Positions 12,009-21,624 of a stretch of DNA of 64,000 nt are shown in pieces. The DNA comes from Microstegium vimineum. Lineage: Eukaryota; Streptophyta; Magnoliopsida; Poales; Poaceae. The notes under the pieces are model-generated. The model was not told the origin of the DNA, did no database searches, and was given only the letters and a program-made list of their open reading frames with translations. The position numbers and the translations under genes are program-made. How positions within the stretch are numbered: position 1 is the first letter of the stretch; the number at the start of each line of letters is the position of its first letter. The stretch covers positions 992,001 to 1,056,000 of the forward strand of contig CM039128.1 of the NCBI GenBank assembly GCA_022036555.1, read 5' to 3'.

Positions 12009-13105
12009 CGCTACCGGATTCGCCTCATTTGCCGAGTGTCTGAAGCACTCGGCACATGCTCTAAAACTCTCGGCAAAGAAACACTCGGCAAAAAACCTAT
12101 CGGCAAAGATTCTTTGCCGAGAGCATTTTATCGGACACTCGGCAGGGGAGAACACCACAGGCCTTCGAACCCATCTCTCCCTTGCGCGGACCCTCCTCTA
12201 ACCACTACACCACACTATCACTTGTGTCTAGATTTCGTTTTACTTCCTCATATTTTATACTAAATCGAGTGTAAATTGATTGTTTGAGTCACTAAAAAAA
12301 TTCAAATGAAAAAGTTGTCAACTATAAAGTTTCATAACTTTTCGAGATCTACAACTTTCATGTAGCAAGTTTTTCCATCCGAAGTCATTTACAAAATTTG
12401 AATTTCAAATTCTTAAAATTCAAACGCAATTTTGAATGACAACATGATTTCAAATAAAAAAGTTGACAACTACAATGTTTCATAACTTTTCGAGATCTAC
12501 AAAGTTTATTTTGGTTGTTTTTCCATCCGAGATCGTTTGAAAAAATCATTTTTTAAAATTTTGAAATTCAAACGCAACTTTGCATTAAAATATTAATTCA
12601 AATAAAAAAATTCAACTACAAAGTTTCATAACTTCTCGAGATCTACAAATTTTATTTTTGATGTTTGGCCATATGTTCATCCGACATGATCGTTCTAATA
12701 TTATTCATAAATCACATATGTCTCTCTCCTAGTTTCGTAAACTACGAGAGAGATATGTAAGATTTGTGGACAAATTTACTTTCACTTTGTCATATGAAGA
12801 AATGAGCGAAACAAACTTTGTAAATCTTGATGAGTTCAACAACTTTGTAGTTCAAAGTTTTTTCATTTGAATTAATTTACAGCTTCAAAATGTATTTTCA
12901 AAATTTCTTTGCCGAGAGTCAAAAAACAAACACTCGGCAAAAATTTCTTTGCCGAGTCAAAAAAAACACTCGGCAAAAATTTCATTGCCGAGAGTCACAA
13001 AAAAACAACACTCGGCAAAACCTTTGCCGAGAGTTTTTTTTCGGGGAAAAAAAAACTCTCGGCAAAGAAAAAAAACTCTTGGCATATTTCGATTTTTCGG
13101 TAGTG
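12009..13105. mobile_element. Non-autonomous CACTA transposon, 1.1 kb, TSD tat
   Basis: The left end is cgctaccggattcg and the right end is the complement of cactaccgaaaaatc. Both are flanked by the 3 bp duplication tat (12006-12008 and 13106-13108), as expected for CACTA elements. Both subterminal regions are packed with inverted and direct copies of ctcggcaaag/ctttgccgag. The middle holds about three diverged copies (near 12300, 12450 and 12600) of a ~140 bp module with cataacttttcgagatctac and aattcaaacgcaa. There is no transposase coding. Confidence 0.8.
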
Positions 13106-13512
13106 TATGGTGGGGCTCGTTAATTTGGTATACTTCATATAATAACTGAGTTAGTATTTTTTTTATCAAACACCTATTTTTAAAATATAGCTTTATGGGT
13201 GAAGCTATTTTATTCTTCTTTCACAAAACATAAGTTAAGGTGTCCGCAAAAAAAAAACATCTTCTCTCATATCCATAGTTCCATACCCTCTAGATGGATA
13301 TAGGAGGTTTGAATGTTCTTGGGTGCTGGATGGAGGGGACATCTTTGAATAAAAAAAAGTTAAGGTGCTCACAGCTCACCCAAGCTCTTTTTTTATTGAG
13401 CGTCTAAGTTAGAGCAAGATACATGCTATCTTTACTAGATGAATGTAGCCTTTTGAACACATGTGAGATGTCGAGTTTCTCCTCCTTGAACTCTTTTTCT
13501 TGTTGTTTTATG

Positions 13513-13670
13513 CACTAATAGAAAAACTGTTTTTGCTGGCGCCCCCCAAAACACACCACAGACGGTTTTGGTTTGCACGCCGCCTATGGTGTGTTTTGGC
13601 CCGGGCTGACTTTCCAACCGCCTGTGGAGAGTCTTTACCACTGGCGGTTGGCAACCGCTAGTGTAAATAG
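13513..13670 (+). mobile_element. CACTA left end (GGCGGTT family)
   Basis: It starts cactaatagaaaaactg, then tttttgctggcgcc. Subterminal repeats of actggcggttggc, and of gtgtgttttgg in both orientations, follow. It closely matches the reverse complement of 47290-47454. The partner end is not evident, so it is a fragment. Confidence 0.6.
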
Positions 13671-14030
13671 CACCATATATTTCTCAGTTTTGAGACTAGC
13701 GCGGATTTTATATCTTTCAACTTGTTCGCTTGAAATTATCAATTATGGTATAATATTTTTCTTTCACAATAAAACAACTAAAAACAACATCAACCGTCCG
13801 CCGAACAAAACCTTTTATCGAAAAACATTTATTTATGATAATTTATATATAGCAACAATAATTTATATATATAGGTAAGAAACACACATCTTATTCGGCA
13901 GATGCATGAATACATGGCATGTCCGAGTTATTCAATTTATATATTCAAGTTCTGAAGCAAGGAAATGGAATTGATATTGAAGCTAGCTAGCTAGCTAGGG
14001 AGCAGCTAAGCCTCGATCCATCTTTAATTA

Positions 14031-14264
14031 TCAGCCGACGCGGGGAATCTCGGCGACGATGTCGACGAAGATGCGCACGCGGTTGGGCTGAAAATCCTCG
14101 GTCACAATGGTGCCGACGGGCAAGACGACGATGTCGGCATTGGGCTTGTCCTTGAGGATCACCTTCTTGGCTTCCTCCACGCAGAGCCCCACCACCTCAG
14201 GCCACGCCGACTTAAGGCCGCCGGACCCCGGTGCCGTCGTCACCGCCGTCGAGCTCATGGTCAC
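14031..14264 (-). CDS. PI-3: potato inhibitor I family serine protease inhibitor
   Basis: A single-exon frame of 77 residues (75 if the second ATG, MSS, is used as in its sisters). It contains LKSAWPEVVGLCVEEAKK, VILKDKPNADIVVLPVG, IVTEDFQPNRVR, IFVDIVAE and terminal PRVG. These match the barley CI-2/potato inhibitor I fold: Trp near the N-terminus, an exposed loop, supporting Arg residues in RVR, and a C-terminal Gly. By alignment with CI-2, P1 is Glu and P1' Asp, so a Glu-preferring protease target is inferred, not shown. There is no signal peptide. A TATAAATA box lies at 14374-14381, about 110 bp upstream. Cysteine is present at VGLCVEE, unlike the sisters. It is intact and probably expressed. 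Confidence 0.9.
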   Translation of the reverse strand: MTMSSTAVTTAPGSGGLKSAWPEVVGLCVEEAKKVILKDKPNADIVVLPVGTIVTEDFQPNRVRIFVDIVAEIPRVG

Positions 14265-14373
14265 CGCCGTCGGCCACGCGAGCTGCTAATCGATCTGTTG
14301 ATGATGGTGGTGCTCGATCGATCTGGCCTGTGAATTGGAAGGAAACTTACAAACTACTTTGAACTTCTGTTGG

Positions 14374-14381
14374 TATTTATA
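14374..14381 (-). promoter_or_regulatory. TATA box of PI-3
   Basis: The minus strand reads TATAAATA about 110 bp upstream of the ATG, at a position equivalent to those of PI-4 and PI-5. Confidence 0.6.
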
Positions 14382-14680
14382 GTGATGATCGAGGGCCTTG
14401 CTATGAATGGATCGGATGACCTGTACTGTACACGTTGATCTTTCGTTCTCCTCTGAAGTATGAACGCATGCATGTAGACATCCCAAATCCACAAGCAATC
14501 TTTTGTTGACAATTATTCAACTTGATCAGATCGAACTAGCAAGCTAGTCATAGGCCACGCAAGCTTAACGTGCAAACCTTTTGCTTTTTCTACACTCAAC
14601 ACATATATGGCAGAGAGGTACTATATGCTACTAGTCGTCCATATTCGGTACGGCAAAATGCATGCGCACACATGCATATT

Positions 14681-14718
<38 letters not shown>

Positions 14719-15639
14719 GCATGATAAAGACAGCACAGGAATTGAAGATGCTTATTCACGGCTGTTGGCTTCTCATTAGCTAGCTAGCATGTACGTACTT
14801 AGCTAGAGCTAACGTGTGTGTTGGACTTGGACAAATCCAAATAAACAGGATAATCCTAATTAATCCACCGAACACTAATTAAAGAACAATATCTGTAAGG
14901 AATCTATCTCGTCGTGGAAGATCATGAAGGACGTACCAAATTTGTCAAAGCTAGCTGAATGCGTGTAATGCGGGCGGCCGGGAACGAATTCCTCCCAAAC
15001 CTATTTTGTCAACACGACTGTGCAGACTTCAAAGTTCAATAAAGGACTCTGTCAAACTTGAAGTGATTGAAGTTCTTTCCTTTCCAGTACAATGTCTAGG
15101 CGATTGAGACATCTGAAAGTTTGATGGCATTAAAAATTTACAAAGCTGCCAGAGCTCTGCATTTACATATATATATATATATAGTATATGAAGACTCGTA
15201 TTTTCAGTATTTTACGTACTGTATTACTTGAGAAAAAGAACATGCAGTCATCAGTTGAGATCGATTTGCTAACGAAGAAAGACGATGGTGACCTTTTGTG
15301 AATTTAACCACTTTATAAGAACCGATTGAACTTAACAAAATTTTCAGTGCTCTAGTGGGGACCTTATTAATTAAGACTTATTTGGTATAATTTATAAGCT
15401 TCTTATTATGTTATGTCCTAATAAATAAGCTGGAACTAAAATCCAAACATTGCGCTTTTTTAAGAGTTATATGCAACAGGGATCCATAAACATTGCGCTT
15501 TGTTATGGTTTACCACTTACATCCATGAACTCTGAAAATGCTCACCTAACTTGTTGAATGGTGCACCATAGGTTCATATTACTTCGTCAACTAACGTTTT
15601 TTTTTCCTGCTTATGTGGCGTGCCAACATAACATTTCTT

Positions 15640-15878
15640 TTGCTTTTCCTACTCAACACATGCATATGGCAGCTACTAGCTAGCTAGTCGTACGTTCTAG
15701 TTGTGGTACGGCAAGATGCACATGTGCACAAGCATTCATATGCATGATAAAGACAGCTAGCACATGCACGAATTGAAGATGCTAGCTGCACGGATGCTAC
15801 TGGCTTCTCATTAGCTAGCATATGTACTAGCTAACGTGTTGGACATGCAAATAATCAGGATAATCCTTATCCACACCG

Positions 15879-15936
<58 letters not shown>

Positions 15937-15990
15937 GAATGTTGTCCTTTTCATTTTATTACTTGAAAAATAAATCGCATATGCAGTCAT
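15640..15990. repeat. Orphan copy of the A-type 5' flank
   Basis: Repeats the upstream flank of PI-3 (14570-14900): ctcaacaca, atggcag, gatgctagctgcacgg-like, cttctcattagctagc and aacgtgttggacatgcaa. No inhibitor coding sequence lies directly downstream of it on the minus strand before 15.1 kb. It includes an (AT)25 run at 15882-15931. It probably marks a lost inhibitor copy or an unequal exchange point. Confidence 0.5.
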
Positions 15991-16129
15991 CAGCTTCTTA
16001 GGAAAGTACTTCTCAGAAAAATTGTACCAAACAGAACCTTTAGTTGGTTTTTCTATAGTAGCAGTTGACAAAATGAGAGATTATATATGCTATATACCCA
16101 CCCAACTTATCTACACCACCGAACTGGAG

Positions 16130-16430
16130 GATCGATAAAATCACTCACACAGGATTTCATTCAGACAAACAGCCTTTTACAAGGTTCATTTTACAAGATT
16201 GCAAGAGCTCTAAATCATTCAGCTGATAGCCTAAACAGTGTCTGCCATGATTTTGTTATTTGGCGCAAAGCGCCTGCGACCCTGCGACATGATCTTGTAA
16301 ACAGTCTAAATTTAAATGACTGGCGTACCCGTTTTCTCTCTTGCAACTCTGTAAATCTTTCCAGCTCGCTGGAAACGCTTAATGATGAATGAAAATCTGG
16401 TGGGGAAGCTCCCCCCCGTTTTGTTTCAAA
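16130..16430 (+). mobile_element. LINE-like 3' fragment
   Basis: The plus-strand frame 16087-16392 includes KIARALNHSADSLNSV and HDFVIWRKAP, which resembles the RNase H-like tail of plant non-LTR elements. It is followed by a stop, ggtggggaagctccccccc and an A8 run. Only the last ~300 bp are present. No target-site duplication could be fixed. Confidence 0.45.
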
Positions 16431-16974
16431 AAAAACATCTATACTTGTCTTCTCATCCCTCTCAAACTACTGTACGTATCTTGCACACATGTTGCTCATG
16501 TCAATCAGTATACCTGGGTTAAGGAACCACTAACCTCTGTGAATAATTTGTAGCCTAGCTTTTAGGTGATACACTCTATATGTACGCTGTTCTTAAGTGC
16601 AACGAAGCTTCTTGTAAACAATGATCAACTGCACTACTTTTCCATTTGGGGCACATTTGTGTCTGTTCATCGTTCATCACTTCCTTCAAAAATACGTACG
16701 TTCATCAATGCAAGGATTGGATATATCGACAGTGGTATTCTTTGTATATAGTAGTATAATATGTTACCATTCATATATATTGAAAGTAAAAACACACACA
16801 TCCGGATCCATATATTCGGAAGATGCATGAACGAACAGGGGGGCCGGGTACATGATAGATATCGATCATGGCATCTTCTGATCGAGTTATTCTTTTGAGT
16901 TTACTATCTACACACACACACACACATATATCTTCTTTTATTCAGTTGTGGCTAGAGTAAAAGGAAACTAACTA

Positions 16975-17199
16975 CTAGCCAACATGGGGCGTCTCGGCGA
17001 CGATGTCGACGAAGATGAACACCCGTTCAGGGCGGAAATCCTTGGGGATCCCCGTGCCGACGGGCAGCACGATGATGTCGGCGTCAGGCTTATCTTTGAG
17101 GATGATCTTCTTGGCCTCCTCCGCTTTCAGCCCGACCACCTCCGGCCATGACGTCTTCTTCTCGCAGCCGCCGTCGCCGGCCGCCGTCGAGGAGCTCAT
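16975..17199 (-). CDS. PI-4: potato inhibitor I family member, Lys at P1
   Basis: A 74-residue single-exon frame starting MSSSTAAGDGG. It carries KKTSWPEVVGLKAEEAKK, IILKDKPDADIIVLPVG, GIPKDFRPERVFIFVDIVAE and TPHVG. The CI-2-like scaffold is complete. By alignment P1 is Lys and P1' Asp, so trypsin-like specificity is inferred. Two departures stand out: the P2 position is Pro (IPK) where sisters have Thr, and the second Arg of the RVR motif is Phe (RVF). That Arg normally braces the inhibitory loop in this family, so inhibition may be weaker or altered. A CTATAAATAG TATA box lies at 17323-17332, about 125 bp upstream. Cytosolic or vacuolar location cannot be told; there is no signal peptide. 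Confidence 0.9.
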   Translation of the reverse strand: MSSSTAAGDGGCEKKTSWPEVVGLKAEEAKKIILKDKPDADIIVLPVGTGIPKDFRPERVFIFVDIVAETPHVG

Positions 17200-17322
17200 G
17201 CTCGCTGGAGCTGGGTATATATGATGATGGTCGACTGGCTTAACTAAGAATTGTTTATGCTTCTGATCTAGCTAGCACGTACTGCTAGCTGGTGTTAAGC
17301 AAGTAGAGCGAGGGTGTGTGCG

Positions 17323-17332
17323 CTATTTATAG
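17323..17332 (-). promoter_or_regulatory. TATA box of PI-4
   Basis: The minus strand reads CTATAAATAG about 125 bp upstream of the start codon. Confidence 0.6.
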
Positions 17333-17339
17333 AACTGAA

Positions 17340-19735
17340 GGTTAGGTAAAGTGTAATGGTCGTATGGTAGACAAGGGCTTGGAGTCGGAGGTGGGTACGT
17401 AATCTATGGATTACCAAGTGTTTGTACCAAACTCTTCTTCTTCTTAACGAAATACATGTATATGCATGCTCTCAAAAAAAAATGGTCATATGGTAGACTT
17501 ATATATATATAGCTTGTGGTAGATGCTGCAAGCAAATAAGCAAAGCAAATAAAAGAAAAAAATCTCTGATGGTGCAAAGAAATGGTACACGCCTGCTGCT
17601 AGCTCCAGGACCACCGCTGAATAACGAAGGCAGAAGCACACGAGGTGGCCCGTGGATATGATCAGGGGCGGATTTGCAGCCCAGGCCCTAGGCATTGGGC
17701 CACTAACACTACATACCCCATGTATTTTTCCAGCCCAATATCAAAGGCCCAAGAGCAAAGCTAGGACACTTAGGCAGTCAGGCCTTATAATTAACCTTAT
17801 ATAACATATTACAATGTCCTTTGAATGCTCAATAATTAATCTTATATTCATATTACAATTGAATGTTCAATAATAATTAATCTTTTTTATGTCCTTTTCA
17901 TTTATATTTTGATCTATGTGAATGCACCACCTCACTAGATGACACTAGTATTTATTTGTATCTTTTCTTGTGTATTGTACAAAATTCTTAGTCTTTTAAG
18001 ACTCTGAAGAAACTCTGAGGTAATTATTATAAAGATTTAAACAAAAAAATATTAATTTTTTTAATGAAATATTGTATTGAAGAATTGGGGCTGCGTGACT
18101 GTGTCTTTGAAGTAACTTGTGATTTCAGAGAAATCCGCATTTGAGGGGAGGTATAAGTTGACAACTTCACCTCTCAGCAGTCAACACTGCTTTTTTGCAA
18201 ACTGACATTGCAGGAACTGGTGCGGCAGAGTTTCCTCAGCATCCTCAGTACACAGGACACGTAAGATGTTAACATCCTCAACCTCAGATCTGTTCGGCTA
18301 ATGGTTTTTACGGCTGATAAGTCAACTTTGATTGTTTTATTATGAGAGAGAAAAACTATCATAGTTGATAAGCTGAGATTATAAGTTAAATGAACAGGAT
18401 ATTCCTCATGCTTAGCCTTTCCTTAATGAGCAGTCGTAAAAAAAAACTTATGCTTTAGCTGGCAAAAGCAATCCACAGCCACCGGTAAGGGGGTGTGGTT
18501 CCCTTCTTTAGAGAGCCTGCATTGTATACGAGAGTCAGGGTCAAGCTGGACAAGATACAGTGATGTAAGTTATCCTTGTTGGTTGGTTTCATGTATAGAG
18601 CTTCGTTGATAAGATATACTATTTGGTTGCTTTATGAAGTTGTAATTTATAAAATAAAAATAGATAAATAAGTAATCTTATAATATTAATATTTGACTTA
18701 TGTAACTACACTGTAATAGTCCTAACTTTACTCTCAATATCTTAATCTACACTAAAATACACTAATATCACTTAATGCAGATTAATCATATGGTAATAGT
18801 ATCATTAAGAAAATCTACACTACACCACGTGAGCCTGGCTTGCCAGAAACGTAAATGAAATATGTATCTAGCGAACCAGGCCGTGGGCTGCCTTTTCATC
18901 TAGGAGCTAGGAGCCTAGGACCAGTGCGCAACCAAACGCGCTAAAGTTGCATCTCTAGAACCTGATTCTCCTATATACAGGCAATCAAACGCGCTAAAGT
19001 TGCATCTCTAGAACCTGATTCTCCAATAAGACTCTTGTATTTGTGGGTGGCCTATCAGAACTTTGTAATTAAGCGCTTAATTGATGGCACAAACTTGGAG
19101 CCCCGGCCGGATGTACTTTGAGGTGTCACTATCATTATTCAGCTGCAATTTGTCCCCGCCTTATGTGTAAGATGATTTGCAGCTGTGTGAAAGCTATTTC
19201 AGAGACTGACAAATGGAGAATCTAACTGAAATCGTCTTATTAGTTACAGGCTTTTTCATAATTTCATTAGAGAAATGCTTATTTATTTTTCAAAGGAGCT
19301 TTTCATTCATGAACACTTGTGGTGAGCTTTTCTCAAAACTTGGTTACACCAGCTATATCTTCCTTTTCCCATTTATTATTATTATTATTATTATTTCCAG
19401 CCACAGCGTACTGTCATGCTGTTGAAATCAGAGAGAGTACTGCTCATCATTTTTTCCCCAGATCAATTCAGGAATTACGTACTGCTGATCATTGCTCACC
19501 GTCAGTTCGAATTGAAAACCGACACCACGACGATATGATCGGAGATTAGCAGTGTCAGTGCATGCCCTTTGCTTATTCAATTTCATTATTATTATTATAG
19601 GAAACACCATCTGGGTACATACAGAAAATGCCCGATCTGCATGACGTTCTGAATTATTCATCCATTTATTCAGTTCCTGATGAGCACACACGAAAGCTAG
19701 CTAGCGAGCTACGCTATGCAGCATCGATCGGGTAT
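17340..19735. other. Intergenic stretch with small repeats
   Basis: No gene recognised. It holds a GTTCGGC-ended MITE (about 18290-18399; ends ctgttcggct and aatgaacagg). It also holds a 53 bp-period direct duplication at about 18933-19024 (caaacgcgctaaagttgc, twice) and an (ATT)n run near 19373-19396. Confidence 0.5.
18933..19024. repeat. 53 bp-period tandem duplication
   Basis: A 39 bp block beginning caaacgcgctaaagttgc and ending cctgattctcc occurs twice, starting at 18933 and 18986, without mismatch. This points to a very recent slippage or repair duplication. Confidence 0.85.
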
Positions 19736-19739
19736 GTAG

Positions 19740-19961
19740 CTAGCCGACATGGGGCGTCTTGGCGACGGTGTCGACGAAGATGCGCACACGGTTGGGACGG
19801 AAATCCATGGTCACCGCCGAGCCGACGGGCACCACGAAAATGTCGGCATCGGGCTTGTCTTGGAGGATCACCATCTTGGCCTCCTCCACGCTCAGTCCGA
19901 CCACCTCTGGCCATGACTTCTTGGCGCCGCCGCGCTCCGCTTCCGCCGCCGAGGAGCTCAT
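19740..19961 (-). CDS. PI-5: potato inhibitor I family member, Met at P1
   Basis: A single-exon frame. The start is taken at MSSSAAEAERGG to agree with its sisters (73 residues); an upstream in-frame ATG (19974-19976) would add MTLPT. It contains KKSWPEVVGLSVEEAKM, VILQDKPDADIFVVPVG, AVTMDFRPNRVR, IFVDTVAKTPHVG. P1 Met and P1' acidic are the same pattern as barley CI-2, so chymotrypsin/subtilisin-type inhibition is the natural inference. All scaffold residues, including both Arg of RVR, are kept. A TATAAATA box lies at 20197-20204, giving a leader of about 200 bp that carries a (CT)n(AT)n microsatellite near 20032-20070. This is the most canonical member of the array. Confidence 0.92.
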   Translation of the reverse strand: MSSSAAEAERGGAKKSWPEVVGLSVEEAKMVILQDKPDADIFVVPVGSAVTMDFRPNRVRIFVDTVAKTPHVG

Positions 19962-20028
19962 CGTCGGCAAGGTCAACGTACCTAGCTCAGCTGTGGTGGT
20001 GGATGCTCATTTGAAATAAGTTAAATAA

Positions 20029-20070
<42 letters not shown>

Positions 20071-20196
20071 ATTAAGGTAGTAATAAATCAGTATTACTTA
20101 CATAATGGTAATGCCGAGTACTAGAGTTGATGAAGAACTCCTTGACGACCCTAATAACTGCTTTGTACTCTGGCTGATAAGCACGGTCGGATAGAG

Positions 20197-20204
20197 TATT
20201 TATA
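20197..20204 (-). promoter_or_regulatory. TATA box of PI-5
   Basis: TATAAATA on the minus strand, about 235 bp upstream of the chosen ATG. Confidence 0.55.
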
Positions 20205-20267
20205 GCTAGAGAGCTAGCTAGCCATTGCAAGCAAGTTTTTGGATGGGATCAGGATGAGGATTAATTT

Positions 20268-20424
20268 GGGATAGTCATGCTACGGTGGACTTGACTGTGC
20301 ATGCACACGAACAACCACCAAAGCGGTTCCACGTAATGAATGCATGGGATAGTCATGCCACGGTGGACTTAATTGACTGTGCATGCCCACGAACAACCAC
20401 CAAAGCGGCTTCACGTGATGAATA
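20268..20424. repeat. 78 bp tandem duplication upstream of PI-5
   Basis: Two copies start gggatagtcatg at 20268 and 20346 and share cacgaacaaccaccaaagcg and a cacgt core (ccacgtaatgaa / tcacgtgatgaa). They lie about 65 bp upstream of the PI-5 TATA box, so they duplicate putative promoter DNA. Confidence 0.8.
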
Positions 20425-20619
20425 CACCATACATTATTCATCTCGTGAAGTTGTGCTCGTGTCTCATGCAACACCATCACCATGCACTTGCACTGTCATC
20501 GATCGAACCGTCCGCCCAATGTGATCATTATTGTTTCCTTTCAAAGCAAACCAATGCTTTAAAAAGAAATATATATCCTTACAACAAACCAACATATATA
20601 TGACCCATTTTATTAGCAG

Positions 20620-21620
20620 ATCGAGCCATTTACGTGGAGATCCTCTGGTCCTGGGCCACTATTGGGCCTTTATAGCTGGCCCAAAGGGACAAGTGCCGCG
20701 GTGGCTGCCCACAAATATAATTGGCATGAGGGTTAGCTGCACGTAACACGTCCCTTCATGCATTTTCCAAAAAGAAAATGTCCCTTCATGCATTTATTGG
20801 CCATGCTACCCAACTTGCATGCTCCATGCTGATCGGAAACTTGAGATACCAAGCAATGTGAGGACAAATGTGGGGAGATGAATTAATGGTCCCTAATAAA
20901 ACGATTGAGCAGATTCATACCGTGAACAAACAGCATGATGGTAATAAGGTATGTAAGTAGCCATTCTCAATTGTACACCCCTCATGGTATATGAGGAAAA
21001 AATTATGGTAAGCTGCCGCCACTCATTCAGATTGAACTACTTGACAAAGGAGGGGATAGTCATTTTTAGGTTGAGCAATCGAGCTCCCTTGTTTATTGTA
21101 ACACAATAATAATTTATAGTGCACGGATAACATATGGAAGAACAGATTTATGCATCTTAACCAAACATAGAAACCATGTGTGGATGAAGTTCTTTTTGTC
21201 GAATGGATGGCGGATTTTTATTTATTGTTTGACTATTTAAGGCAGCATGTTTTATCTTGATCTTTTATGTGCACTTGTAATATAATTGTGGACTGATTTC
21301 TATATGAAGTGTTTGAACTATTTCTCATTATCTAAAAAATAGGTAAACTCTGCAGGATTCTTTTTATATATTTGAAAGGACATAAACAGGCCAAAGTAAA
21401 GGACATAAAAAGATGGGTCAGGTATAATAAGGACATTAAAAGTCCAAAGGAAATGACAGACCATACAACAATATAGTAAAATAAATCCATGTGGACACAC
21501 ATAAGGATGAGACCATACAAAAAATCGATGCAAGTTGGGTGTCCAACATTGACACACATAAGGATGAGACATAACACCACATTACATTAACCAGACAATA
21601 TAATTCATTTGTTTGTTGCC
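20620..21620. other. Intergenic, nothing recognised
   Basis: Separates the PI-5 promoter from the 3' end of the terpene synthase gene. A short direct repeat (gacacacataaggatgagac, twice near 21494-21570) lies about 50-130 bp downstream of the terpene synthase stop codon and may fall in its 3' untranslated region. Confidence 0.4.
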
Positions 21621-21624
21621 GAAA

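Noticed and set aside
12890..13123. Overlapping frames with repeated KKTLGK/AKNF words
   Set aside because: Products of the CACTA subterminal GCCGAG repeats, not coding.
19628..20014. 128-residue plus-strand frame across PI-5
   Set aside because: Antisense shadow of the inhibitor gene; the minus-strand frame has the full family signature.
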